Positions 24,376 to 32,565 of a stretch of DNA of 40,765 nucleotides are shown one piece after another. A program made the translations under genes and the position numbers. Each line of letters begins with the position of its first letter. The first letter of the stretch is position 1. The DNA is from CAZBRS01 sp964494475 (lineage in GTDB: Bacteria; Myxococcota_A; UBA9042; CAZBRS01): contig CAZBRS010000050.1 in assembly GCA_964494475.1 (NCBI GenBank), forward strand, positions 1 through 40,765, given 5' to 3'. The notes beneath the pieces are model-generated. The model was not told the DNA's origin, did no database searches, and saw only the letters and a program-made list of their open reading frames with translations.

Positions 24376-25680
24376 TCAGTCCTGCATCCAGTCGTCGCTG
24401 ATGCGCCGGTAGCGCCGCTTGTCGTTGCCGCTGGTCGAGTATTCGCTGACCGAGTAGCGGTTGGGCACGTTGTTGACCAGCGCCGAGCCCGTGCGGCTGT
24501 TCCAGCGCTTGGTGCCGAACCAGCCGCCCATGCCGCCGTTGCGCGCGGACATGTCGTCCTGGGGCCGCACGTAGCTCTGGGGGGCGGGGGCCTCGATGAC
24601 CTCGGGCTCGGGCAGCTCGGCCACGTCGTGGTCGTAGCTCTCGGCCACCACGCGGTCGAAGCCCGTGGCGATGACCGTGACCTGAACCTCGTCCTTCAGC
24701 GCCGGGTCGGTGACCACGCCGAAGATGATGTTGGCGTTCTCGCTGGCGCTCTCGCGGATGAGGTTGGCCGCCTCGACCACCTCCATGAGGCCCAGGTCCT
24801 TGCCGCCCGTGAAGTTCAGGAGGATGCCCGTGGCGCCCTCGATCGAGTTGTCCTCGATGAGCGGGCTCTTGATGGCCATCTCGGCGGCGCGCAGCGCGCG
24901 CTTCTCGCCCGTGGCGTAGCCCAGGCCCATGAGGGCCTTTCCGCGCTCGCTCATGATGGTCTTCAGGTCCTCGAAGTCGACGTTGATGCGGCCCACGCCC
25001 ACGATGAGGTCCGAGATGCTCTTCACGCCGTTGTAGAGCACGCCGTCGACCAGCCCGAAGGCCTCGTCGAGGCTGGTGGTCTCTTCGACCAGGTGCAGCA
25101 GGCGATCGTTGGGGATGACGATGCGCGCGTCGACCGCGTCGGTGAGCTCGAGGATGCCCTGCTCGGCGTTGCGCTGACGCACGTTGCCCTCGAACGAGAA
25201 CGGCCGGGTGACCACGGCGATGACCAGCGCGCCCACCTCGCGCGCCACCTTCGCCACCACCGGCGCGGCGCCGGTGCCCGTGCCGCCGCCCAGGCCCGTG
25301 CACACGAACACGAGGTTCGCGCCCATCAGGGCCTCTTCGATCTTGGCCTTGTCCTCGTTGGCCGCGTTGCGCCCGTTCTCGGGCTTGCCGCCCACGCCCC
25401 GGCCGCCCGTGATGCGGTCGCCGATCTGGATGCGCGTGGGCGCCTTGTTGCGCGCCAGCGCCTGCACGTCGGTGTTGATGGCGATGAACTCCACGCCCTC
25501 GACGCCGCGCTCGATCATGGTGTTCAGCGTGTTGTTGCCGCCGCCGCCCACGCCCACCACCTTGATCACCGTCGGGTTGCACACCTGGAAGCGCTCCTCG
25601 CTGCCCTTGGTCGCCGCCTGCCCCTGCTTGACGCCGATGCCTTCCGCGATGTCGAAGTTCAGCCGCCCGTCCCGATTCAT
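24376..25680 (-). CDS. ftsZ: Cell division GTPase FtsZ
   Basis: A 434-aa tubulin homologue that polymerises into the Z ring. The GTP-binding signature GGGTGTG is at residues 131-137; VGGGGNNTLNTM and FIAINTDVQAL lie in the nucleotide-binding half, and NVDFEDLKTIM and GLGYATGE belong to the T7 and following region with catalytic aspartates. After ~residue 330 comes a Pro/Glu-rich linker. The C-terminus ends KRRYRRISDDWMQD; I do not see the usual conserved terminal peptide (consensus D/E-I-P-x-F-L-R-x) that binds FtsA and ZipA. The start at 25680 has AAGGAGG 6-7 nt upstream. It is last in the dcw operon and separated from ftsA by a strong hairpin. Confidence 0.96.
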   Translation of the reverse strand: MNRDGRLNFDIAEGIGVKQGQAATKGSEERFQVCNPTVIKVVGVGGGGNNTLNTMIERGVEGVEFIAINTDVQALARNKAPTRIQIGDRITGGRGVGGKPENGRNAANEDKAKIEEALMGANLVFVCTGLGGGTGTGAAPVVAKVAREVGALVIAVVTRPFSFEGNVRQRNAEQGILELTDAVDARIVIPNDRLLHLVEETTSLDEAFGLVDGVLYNGVKSISDLIVGVGRINVDFEDLKTIMSERGKALMGLGYATGEKRALRAAEMAIKSPLIEDNSIEGATGILLNFTGGKDLGLMEVVEAANLIRESASENANIIFGVVTDPALKDEVQVTVIATGFDRVVAESYDHDVAELPEPEVIEAPAPQSYVRPQDDMSARNGGMGGWFGTKRWNSRTGSALVNNVPNRYSVSEYSTSGNDKRRYRRISDDWMQD

Positions 25681-25726
25681 CCCTGCCCTCCTTCTGCCCT
25701 CACGTTTTCGCAAACCGAAACCAACA

Positions 25727-25756
25727 GGGCTCCGGGGTCACCTCACCCCGGGGCCC
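25727..25756 (-). terminator. Strong hairpin between ftsA and ftsZ (attenuator or processing site)
   Basis: A 12-bp stem (one G-U pair on the transcript) around a 6-nt loop: GGGCTCCGGGGT at 25727-25738 and ACCCCGGGGCCC at 25745-25756. On the transcribed (minus) strand it lies 7 nt after the ftsA stop and is followed by TGTTGGTTTCGGTTT, a loose U-rich tail. It could partly terminate dcw transcription or protect the ftsZ mRNA 5' end. Confidence 0.6.
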
Positions 25757-25763
25757 AAACCTC

Positions 25764-26987
25764 CTAGAAAGTGGCCGCGACCTTCTCGAGGAAGCGACGC
25801 AAGCGCCCGCCCGTCTGCGCCGACGGCACGTACAGGCCGCCCCGCACGCCCCGGGCGCCGTAGAGCACCAGCCCGACCGCGCACGCCATGGACGACGACC
25901 GGATGTACTCGACCATGCCGCCGATGTGGTTGCGCGCCTCGGGCTTGCCGATGCGCACCTGCAGGCCCAGCACGTCGCGCGCCAGGTCGGCGATGCCGTG
26001 CAACTCTGCGGTGCCGCCCGTCAGCACGCAGCCGCCGCGGATCTCGCTCTCGAGCCCCGTCTCCTTCAACATGTGCGCCACCTCGGTGAACACGTCTTCG
26101 AGGCGGGGCTCGATGATCTCGGCTACGATCTTGCGGGGCCTGCGCTCGGTCGACTCGCCCGTGACCGTGGGGATCTCGATGAGCTCGTCCTCCTCGACCA
26201 GGCCGGCGATGGCGGTGCCGTAGCGACGCTTGATGTCCTCGGCCTGCATCTGGGGCAGGCGCAGGCCCTTCGAGATGTCCTTCGTGAGCACGGCGCCGCC
26301 GAAGCCCAACACCGTCGTGAAGTGCAGCGCGCCGTTCAGCCACACGGCCACCTCGGTCGCGTGGGTGCCGATGTCGAGCAGGAGCACGCCCAGCTCCTTC
26401 TCGCCGTTGTGCAGCACGGCCTCGGACGAGGCCACGGCGTGGGGCACGGTGTCGCGCACGCTGATGCCGGCCTTCTCGACCGCCGAGCGCAGGTTCTCGA
26501 TCTGGTTGTGGTTGCCCACGATCACGTGCACGTGCGTGTCGAGGCGCACGGCGTGCAGGCCGCGCGGGTCCTTGACGCCGGGGCGGTGGTCGACGATGTA
26601 GTCCTGCGGGAAGAGCTTCAGCACGCGCGCGCCCTCGCCGAGGGGGATGGCGCTGGCCGGCTCGAGCACGCGCAGCACGTCGTCGTCGGTGATCTGCTCG
26701 TTGCGCACGCGCACCACGCCCTTGGAGTTCACGCCCTTCAGGAACGTGCCGGGCACGCCGAGCGTGACCTCTCGGACAGGGGCGCTCGCCATGTTGCGGG
26801 CTTCGTCGGCGGCGCGCCTCACCGCGGCCACCAGCACCTCCTGGTTGGCCTGCGTGCTCTCGGTGCCGAGCTTGGACTCGCCGACGCCGAGCACGTCGAC
26901 CTCGTCGTTCGCCTTGCGCTGGCCCACCACGACGCGCACGCACTGCGCCCCGACGTCGATCCCCGAGTACAGCTCTTCTCGCTTCAT
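25764..26987 (-). CDS. ftsA: Cell division protein FtsA (actin-like membrane tether)
   Basis: A 407-aa actin-fold protein that tethers FtsZ filaments to the membrane and recruits the divisome. Motifs: LYSGIDVGAQCVRVVVG (phosphate 1; the usual Thr/Ser-Lys after the first loop is replaced), VLLLDIGTHATEVAVW (phosphate 2), GGAVLTKDISKGLRL, GGCVLTGGTAELHGI (adenosine) and a C-terminal amphipathic helix RLRRFLEKVAATF that acts as the membrane-targeting sequence. The start ATG at 26987 lies 14 nt after the ftsQ stop, with AAAGGGG upstream. Confidence 0.95.
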   Translation of the reverse strand: MKREELYSGIDVGAQCVRVVVGQRKANDEVDVLGVGESKLGTESTQANQEVLVAAVRRAADEARNMASAPVREVTLGVPGTFLKGVNSKGVVRVRNEQITDDDVLRVLEPASAIPLGEGARVLKLFPQDYIVDHRPGVKDPRGLHAVRLDTHVHVIVGNHNQIENLRSAVEKAGISVRDTVPHAVASSEAVLHNGEKELGVLLLDIGTHATEVAVWLNGALHFTTVLGFGGAVLTKDISKGLRLPQMQAEDIKRRYGTAIAGLVEEDELIEIPTVTGESTERRPRKIVAEIIEPRLEDVFTEVAHMLKETGLESEIRGGCVLTGGTAELHGIADLARDVLGLQVRIGKPEARNHIGGMVEYIRSSSMACAVGLVLYGARGVRGGLYVPSAQTGGRLRRFLEKVAATF

Positions 26988-27001
26988 CCTGCCGCCCCTT
27001 T

Positions 27002-27763
27002 CTACTTCGCGGTTACGCGAACTTCTTCTGGAATTCCGCCGAACAGGCGCACCACCAGATCGTCGGAGCCCGCCACGCCGATGACGGCCGCCGGCACCCG
27101 CGCGCCCTCGGGCAGCCACGAAAGCGCCCGGCGCACGCGCTCCACGGTCACGGCCTCGAGCTCCCAGCCGGCGTAGACCTCGACCGACCCGAACTCCAGG
27201 CTGTAGCCGAGGTCCGGGTCGTAGTGCACGCCGCTCACCCGCTCGGCCAGCGGCGAGCCCGTCAGGTGGTCGAGCAGCCCGAGCGCCTCGGGCACCACCT
27301 TCGCGAACTGCACGGTGTCGTCGTTCGGCACCGTGAGCACGGGCAGGTCGCGCCCTCGATCGGGCGATACGGCCGCGAACGCGTGCCCTTCGTCGTCGAC
27401 GTACCACAGGTCGCGACCCTGCTTGACCACCAGCGACGGCTGGTACTCGAGGAGCGTCACCTCGACGCGGTCGGGCAGGTTCGTCTCGAGGCGCACGTCG
27501 CGCACCCAGCCGAGCGTCAGCACGTCCCGACCCATCGCGTCGAGGTCGAGCGCCAGCACGTGCGTGCCGATCCAGGGCTGCAGCATGCTCACGACCTCGG
27601 CCTCGTCGACCATGTCGGCGCCGATCACGTCGATCTTGGCGAGGTGGAACGTGTCCGTCAGGATCACGCTGCGGGCGAGGAGCGCCAGGGCCACCACCAG
27701 CGTGACGCCGGCGGCCGCGATGCGCAGCCCGTGGAAGAGTCGACTCCGGGTCTGCCCGCTCAT
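27002..27763 (-). CDS. ftsQ: Cell division protein FtsQ (POTRA domain)
   Basis: A 253-aa bitopic protein: short cytosolic N-terminus, one membrane helix (~residues 16-34), a POTRA domain (~40-110; HLAKIDVIGADMVDEAEV, WVRDVRLETNLPDRVEVTLLEYQP) and the FtsQ C-terminal beta domain. It links FtsL/FtsB to the rest of the divisome in the periplasm. Its ATG overlaps the murG TGA by 4 nt (ATGA). In most dcw clusters murC, murB and often ddl lie between murG and ftsQ; here they are absent. Confidence 0.92.
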   Translation of the reverse strand: MSGQTRSRLFHGLRIAAAGVTLVVALALLARSVILTDTFHLAKIDVIGADMVDEAEVVSMLQPWIGTHVLALDLDAMGRDVLTLGWVRDVRLETNLPDRVEVTLLEYQPSLVVKQGRDLWYVDDEGHAFAAVSPDRGRDLPVLTVPNDDTVQFAKVVPEALGLLDHLTGSPLAERVSGVHYDPDLGYSLEFGSVEVYAGWELEAVTVERVRRALSWLPEGARVPAAVIGVAGSDDLVVRLFGGIPEEVRVTAK

Positions 27764-28869
27764 GACTTGCTCCGACCGCGAGCGGCGACGGCGTCGGTCA
27801 GGGCCTCGACGATCTGCTCGGCCGCGTAGGGGTTGGCCAGCACGTGCAGCTTGCGCCGCATGGTGTCGAGCAGCAGCGGATCGTCCATGAGCTCCTCGAC
27901 GATCTCCTCGACCCGGCGCGCGTCGTACTCGTCTTCGGTCATGATGAGGCCGGCTCCGTGCGTCACGAGGGCCTTGGCGTTCTCGAACTGGTGGTTGCCC
28001 GCCGCGTGGGGGAAGGGGATGAAGAGCGCGGGCACGCCGACGGTCACGAGCTCGAAGAGCACGCCCGCCCCCGCCCGGCAGATGGCCAGGTGCGACTTGG
28101 CGTACACCTCTCCCATGTCCTCGAAGAAGTCGCGCACGGTGACCCGATCCTCGTAGCCGGCGTAGAGCTTCTCGACCATGGCGTAGTCGGAGCCGCCCGT
28201 CTGGTGCAGCACGCGCAGGTCGCGGTGGTCGAGCAGGCGCGTGACGACCTTGGGCAGCCGCGTATTGAGGAAGCGCGCGCCCTGGCTGCCCCCGAGGATG
28301 AGCAGGGTGAAGGGCGCGGGCGGCTCGGACTCGACCCGCGCGGCCACGATGTCGGCGCGCACCGGATTTCCGACCACCAGGTTCTTGCCGTGGGGAAAGT
28401 GCTTGCGGCTGTCTTCGAAGCTGAGGAAGTTGAGGTCGGCCACGCGGCTGCAGACGCGGTTCGCGAGGCCGGGCACGGAGTTCTGCTCCTGGATGGCCGT
28501 GAGCATGCCCAGCGAGCGCGCCGCCAGGATCATGGGCGGCGTGAGGAACGAGCCGAAGCCGATGACCGCCTGAGGCTGGAACTCCTTCAACACGCGCCGC
28601 GCGTCGAACACGCCGAGGGTCAGGTTCGCGAGGCCCTCGAGCTTCTCCTTGAAGGAGCCGCCCGCGACGCGCGACGCGCGGATGGTGACGGTCTTGTAGC
28701 CGTACTTCTCGACCAGATCGGTGATCAGCTTGCGATCGGGGCACACGAACAGGATCTCGACGTCGCCGACGCGCGACTTGAACGCCTCGGCCACGGCCAG
28801 GGCGGGGAACACGTGTCCGCCGGTCTTCCCGACGACCATGACGACGCGCAGCGTGCTCTGAGCCGACAT
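27760..28869 (-). CDS. murG: Lipid II synthase MurG (GlcNAc transferase)
   Basis: A 369-aa membrane-associated glycosyltransferase (EC 2.4.1.227) that adds GlcNAc from UDP-GlcNAc to lipid I. The N-terminal loop GKTGGHVFPALAVAEAF and the second glycine-rich loop ILGGSQGARFLN are clear, as are IGFGSFLTPPMILAARSLG, QEQNSVPGLANR and the UDP-binding CRAGAGVLFELVTVGVP and FPHAAGNHQFENA. The length matches the family. The start ATG at 28869 shares one base with the ftsW TGA (TGATG). Confidence 0.95.
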   Translation of the reverse strand: MSAQSTLRVVMVVGKTGGHVFPALAVAEAFKSRVGDVEILFVCPDRKLITDLVEKYGYKTVTIRASRVAGGSFKEKLEGLANLTLGVFDARRVLKEFQPQAVIGFGSFLTPPMILAARSLGMLTAIQEQNSVPGLANRVCSRVADLNFLSFEDSRKHFPHGKNLVVGNPVRADIVAARVESEPPAPFTLLILGGSQGARFLNTRLPKVVTRLLDHRDLRVLHQTGGSDYAMVEKLYAGYEDRVTVRDFFEDMGEVYAKSHLAICRAGAGVLFELVTVGVPALFIPFPHAAGNHQFENAKALVTHGAGLIMTEDEYDARRVEEIVEELMDDPLLLDTMRRKLHVLANPYAAEQIVEALTDAVAARGRSKS

Positions 28870-30053
28870 CAGGCTTCCTCCCTCTGCAGGCGCTTCCAAA
28901 GGCCCGTCTGGCTGCCGCGCTCCGCCGCCTCGCGCCAGACGCCGCGCCCGGCGCGCGAGATGCTCATGAGCACGCCCATGGCGTAGGCCTGGCCGATGAG
29001 CGACGAGCCGCCCGCCGAGACCAGTGGAAGGCAAAGACCCTTCGTGGGCACGTAGGGAACGCGCATGGTCACGCCCATGTGCACGACGGCGTGGAAGGTG
29101 ATCATCACGCCGAGCCCGAGCGCAGCGTACCGCCCGAAGGCGTCGGGAGAGGCGCCCGCGACGCTGACCGCCACCAGGAAGAGCAGCAGGTAGGCGAGCA
29201 GCACGACGAAGCTTCCCACGAAGCCCATCTGCTCACCCACCACGGCGTAGACGAAGTCGGACTGCGCCTTCAGGAGGAAGCCCTGGTTCGTCTGCAGGCC
29301 CTTGCCGAGCCCGACGCCGGTCCCGGCGCCCGAACCGAACGCCCACTGCGCGTTCTGCGTCTGCCACTTTGACTCCTCGGAGCACTGGTCCGGATCGGCG
29401 GCGCACTCGAGGCGCTCCATTCGCTTGGGCGACGACTGCACGTACGCCCAGCCGCCCAACGCCGTGAGCGCGAGGATGGTGAGCAGGTGGCCCATGCGGG
29501 CGTTTCCGAGGAAGAGCAGGACCGCGACCATGCCGATGAGGATGATCGCGGTGCCGAGGTCGCCCTCGAGGAGCAACAGCACGAAGAGCATGGCGGCCAC
29601 GGAGAACGACGGCAGCAGGCCCGCCCACAACGAGCGGAGGTTCTCGCGCTTCTGGGTGACGAAGCCGGCCAGGTACAGCACGAAGGTCACCTTGACGAAC
29701 TCGGCCGGCTGGAACGAGAACACGCCCAGGTCGACCCACCGCTGGGCGCCGAATTTGGCGTGCCCGAGCCCCGGCAGCAGCGGGAGCACGAGCAGGCCGA
29801 GGCTGACCAGCAGCAACGTGCCGCGCAGGCGCTCGTACAGGCTGTAGGGGACGACGCAGGCGATCGCAAAGGCCCCCATGGCCACGGCCAGGTGCGCGAA
29901 CTTGCGGCCCATGAGCGCCCAGAACGAGTCGAACGCCGAAGCCCCCGACGCGTAGTAGAGCACCGTGCCGAGCCCCATCAGGAACAGGAAGATGGCCAGC
30001 AGCCGGAAGTCGATCGAGAAGGCGTCGCGCCGCTGAGTGGTGGCCAGGCTCAT
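28869..30053 (-). CDS. ftsW: Septal peptidoglycan polymerase FtsW (SEDS family)
   Basis: A 394-aa SEDS glycosyltransferase with about ten membrane helices that polymerises lipid II at the septum together with FtsI. Signatures: FQPAEFVKVTFVLYLA, LLEGDLGTAIIL, AQWAFGSGAGTGVGLGKG, QSDFVYAVVGEQMGF and VPTKGLCLPLVSAGGSS. It starts 11 nt after the mraY stop, exactly where murD normally sits in this operon. The insert with SSPKRMERLECAADPDQCSE in the large periplasmic loop contains two cysteines and is somewhat unusual. The ATG at 30053 is the only sensible start. Confidence 0.94.
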   Translation of the reverse strand: MSLATTQRRDAFSIDFRLLAIFLFLMGLGTVLYYASGASAFDSFWALMGRKFAHLAVAMGAFAIACVVPYSLYERLRGTLLLVSLGLLVLPLLPGLGHAKFGAQRWVDLGVFSFQPAEFVKVTFVLYLAGFVTQKRENLRSLWAGLLPSFSVAAMLFVLLLLEGDLGTAIILIGMVAVLLFLGNARMGHLLTILALTALGGWAYVQSSPKRMERLECAADPDQCSEESKWQTQNAQWAFGSGAGTGVGLGKGLQTNQGFLLKAQSDFVYAVVGEQMGFVGSFVVLLAYLLLFLVAVSVAGASPDAFGRYAALGLGVMITFHAVVHMGVTMRVPYVPTKGLCLPLVSAGGSSLIGQAYAMGVLMSISRAGRGVWREAAERGSQTGLWKRLQREEA

Positions 30054-30064
30054 GCTCGCTCCCC

Positions 30065-31174
30065 CTACCTCAGCTTGATGCTGGCGAGCGCAACGATCGA
30101 CAACAAGATGGACACAATCCAAAATCGCACGGTGATGGTGCTTTCATGCCATCCTTTGAGTTCAAAGTGATGGTGAATCGGCGCCATTTTGAAGACTCGT
30201 TTGCCGGTTAGCTTGTAACTGGTAGTCTGCACGATTACGCTGACGGCTTCAAGGAAAAACACACCAAAAATGATGAGCGCCAGCAACTCGGACTTGACGA
30301 AGATGGCCAGCAGGCCGAGCACGCCTCCGATGGCCAACGCGCCCACGTCGCCGAGGAAGACCTGCGCGGGGTACGCGTTGTACCAGAGGAAGCCCACCGC
30401 GCCGCCGATCAGGGCCGCGCAGAGCACGGCGAGCTCGCTGCCCTGGTGCACGTGGGGGATGAGCAGGTAGCGCGAGATGTCGAAGTTGCCGAGCTTCGCG
30501 CTCGAGATGTAGGCCAGCACCGTGAACGTGGTCAGCGCCACGATGGAAGGGCCGATCGCCAGGCCGTCGAGGCCGTCGGTCAGGTTGACCGCGTTCGACG
30601 TGCCGACGATGACCACGAGCGTGAACAAGAAGTACAGCCACTCGGGCAGCTCGATCCAGTAGCGGTCGGAGCGCAGGAACGGGATGTAGAGGCGGTGGTC
30701 GAAGCCGAGGGGCGCGTCGTACACGGTGAGGAACACGCCCATCACGAGGCCGGCCGACAGGAACTGGAAGAGCAGCTTGTAGCGACCCGGCAGGCCCTTC
30801 GAGTTCGCGAACTTGAGCTTCAGGTAGTCGTCGACGAAGCCGATGGCGCCGAAGGTGAGCAGGATGAAGAGCAGCATGAGGATCATGGGGTTCGTGAGGT
30901 CGCCCCACAGCAGGACCGACACGGCGGCGGCGATCAGGATGACGGTGCCCCCCATGGTGGGGGTGCCGGCCTTGACCTGGTGCGTCTTCGGGCCCACGTC
31001 GCGGATGGACTGCCCGAGCTTCTTCTCGCGCAGGCGGCGGATGAACTCGGGCAGGAGCACCATGGAGGTGACGAGCGTCGTGAGCGTCGCCATGAGCACG
31101 CGGAACGACACGTACCGCAGCACGTTCGCGCCGGGGATCACGTCTTTCAGCCAGTCGTAGAAGAGCAGGAACAT
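30065..31174 (-). CDS. mraY: Phospho-MurNAc-pentapeptide translocase MraY
   Basis: A 369-aa integral membrane enzyme (EC 2.7.8.13) that makes lipid I from UDP-MurNAc-pentapeptide and undecaprenyl phosphate. Motifs: KAGTPTMGGTVIL, IGFVDDYLKLKFANSKGL (catalytic Asp pair), NAVNLTDGLDGLAIG, NAYPAQVFLGDVGAL and APIHHHFELKGW (HHH motif). About ten helices. The stretch 30101-30280, coding for roughly the last 70 residues before the final eleven, is ~47% GC with many A/T-ending codons (CTA, GTA, AAA, CGA, TTT, ATT), while the rest is about 65% or more; the encoded protein is still normal. The ATG overlaps the murF stop by 1 nt. murD does not follow. Confidence 0.95.
   Translation of the reverse strand: MFLLFYDWLKDVIPGANVLRYVSFRVLMATLTTLVTSMVLLPEFIRRLREKKLGQSIRDVGPKTHQVKAGTPTMGGTVILIAAAVSVLLWGDLTNPMILMLLFILLTFGAIGFVDDYLKLKFANSKGLPGRYKLLFQFLSAGLVMGVFLTVYDAPLGFDHRLYIPFLRSDRYWIELPEWLYFLFTLVVIVGTSNAVNLTDGLDGLAIGPSIVALTTFTVLAYISSAKLGNFDISRYLLIPHVHQGSELAVLCAALIGGAVGFLWYNAYPAQVFLGDVGALAIGGVLGLLAIFVKSELLALIIFGVFFLEAVSVIVQTTSYKLTGKRVFKMAPIHHHFELKGWHESTITVRFWIVSILLSIVALASIKLR
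30101..30280. other. Low-GC patch inside mraY
   Basis: 84 of 180 bases are G or C by manual count (~47%), against 65% in 30281-30340 and about 62% in 30061-30100. Reading frame and protein motifs are intact, but codon choice changes abruptly. Probably imported or chimeric sequence; see findings. Confidence 0.75.
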
Positions 31175-32565
31175 CAGACGGCCTCCTCGAGCGCCTTGCG
31201 GATGGTCTCCATGTGTACGCCGCGGCTTCCCTTCAAGAGCACGAGGTCGCCCGGGCGGAGCGCCGCGCGCACCCAGGGAGCGGCCTCGTCCGACGTGGCG
31301 AAGTCGGTCACCTGCGCGGCGGCGCCGGCTTCTGCCAGCCCGGCGCGGTAGGCCGCGTTCTGTCCGCCGACCAGCACCACCAGGGCCGCGCCGGTCTCGG
31401 CGATCGCGCGCCCCACCTCGCGGTGGACCGCCTCGGCCGCCGCGCCCATCTCGCGCATCTCGCCGGCCAGGACCAACAGGCGCCGTCCCTCGGCGCGCGC
31501 CTTCTCTGCCACCAGCGACAGCGAGGCCTTCATGGAGAGCACGTTGGCGTTGTAGCTGTCGTCGAGGAGCAGCGCCTGGCGCACCTCGACCCATCGTCCG
31601 CGCTGGTCGACCCCGGCGAACGTCGAGGCGCGCGCGGCGGCCTCGGGCAGCGGCAACCCCAGGTGAACCGCCACGGCCACGGCGAAGGCGGCGTCGCGGA
31701 GCACGTGCGCCCCGGCGTCGGGCAGCACGATCTCGGCGCGACGGCCGCCGAGCACGACGACGACGCGGCCGGCCGTGAGCTCCTCGATCCGCACGTCGCA
31801 CGCGGCGGCCTCGCCCACGCGGCGAACGGAGGCGCGAACCTTGCGGAGGTGCGCGTCGATCGCCGCGTTGCCGTCGGGCACCCACGAGACGCCGTGCGCC
31901 GGAACGGCCGCGAGCAGCTCGAGCTTCTCGGAGGCCACGGTGTCGACCGAGCCGAGCTCCTCGAGGTGCGCCGCGCCCACCGACACCAGCAACGCCAGGT
32001 CGGGGACCAGCAACGCCGCCAGCTCGCGCATCTCGCCCGGCCGGCTGATGCCGACCTCGAACACGCCGATCTCGGTCGACTCGGGCGCGTTCAAGATCGA
32101 GAGCGGCAGCCCCAGGTGGTTGTTGTGGTTGCCGTGGGTCGAAGCGACGCGGAAGCTCCCCGCCAGCACGTGACGGAGGATCTCCTTCGTCGTGGTCTTG
32201 CCCGAGGTGCCGGTGAGCCCGACGACGGGTCCGGCCAACAGGAGGCGGTACCGACCGGCCAGGGCCTGCAGAGCGGCCAGCACGTCGGCCACCCACAGGA
32301 GCGCCACGCCCCGCTCGGCGAGCGCCGCGCGCGTACCGCCGTCGACCTTGAGCTGCTCGGCCAGCATGACGCGGCATCCGCCCTCGGCGGCCGCCAGCAG
32401 GAACTGGTGCCCGTCGACCCGCGCGCCCGGCAGCGGGACGAACAGCGACGAGTCCCCCGCCTGGCGGGAGTCGAGGCTGACACGCAGCTCGGCGTCTCCC
32501 GCCGGGAGCGTATCCCAACGGTATCCGAGCGAGCCGGCCAGGCGCACGAGGGTGGAGGTCTTCAC
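31174..32565 (-). CDS. murF: UDP-MurNAc-tripeptide:D-Ala-D-Ala ligase MurF
   Basis: A 463-aa cytosolic ATP-dependent ligase (EC 6.3.2.10) that adds D-Ala-D-Ala to the UDP-MurNAc-tripeptide. The N-terminal substrate domain (VSLDSRQAGDSSLFVPLPG) is followed by the Mur ATPase core with VGLTGTSGKTTTKEIL, THGNHNNHLGLPLSIL, GVFEVGISRPGEM, and then LLDDSYNANVLSM and VLAGEMREMG in the C-terminal domain. GTG start at 32565 overlaps the murE TGA by 4 nt (GTGA). The length fits MurF. Confidence 0.95.
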   Translation of the reverse strand: MKTSTLVRLAGSLGYRWDTLPAGDAELRVSLDSRQAGDSSLFVPLPGARVDGHQFLLAAAEGGCRVMLAEQLKVDGGTRAALAERGVALLWVADVLAALQALAGRYRLLLAGPVVGLTGTSGKTTTKEILRHVLAGSFRVASTHGNHNNHLGLPLSILNAPESTEIGVFEVGISRPGEMRELAALLVPDLALLVSVGAAHLEELGSVDTVASEKLELLAAVPAHGVSWVPDGNAAIDAHLRKVRASVRRVGEAAACDVRIEELTAGRVVVVLGGRRAEIVLPDAGAHVLRDAAFAVAVAVHLGLPLPEAAARASTFAGVDQRGRWVEVRQALLLDDSYNANVLSMKASLSLVAEKARAEGRRLLVLAGEMREMGAAAEAVHREVGRAIAETGAALVVLVGGQNAAYRAGLAEAGAAAQVTDFATSDEAAPWVRAALRPGDLVLLKGSRGVHMETIRKALEEAV

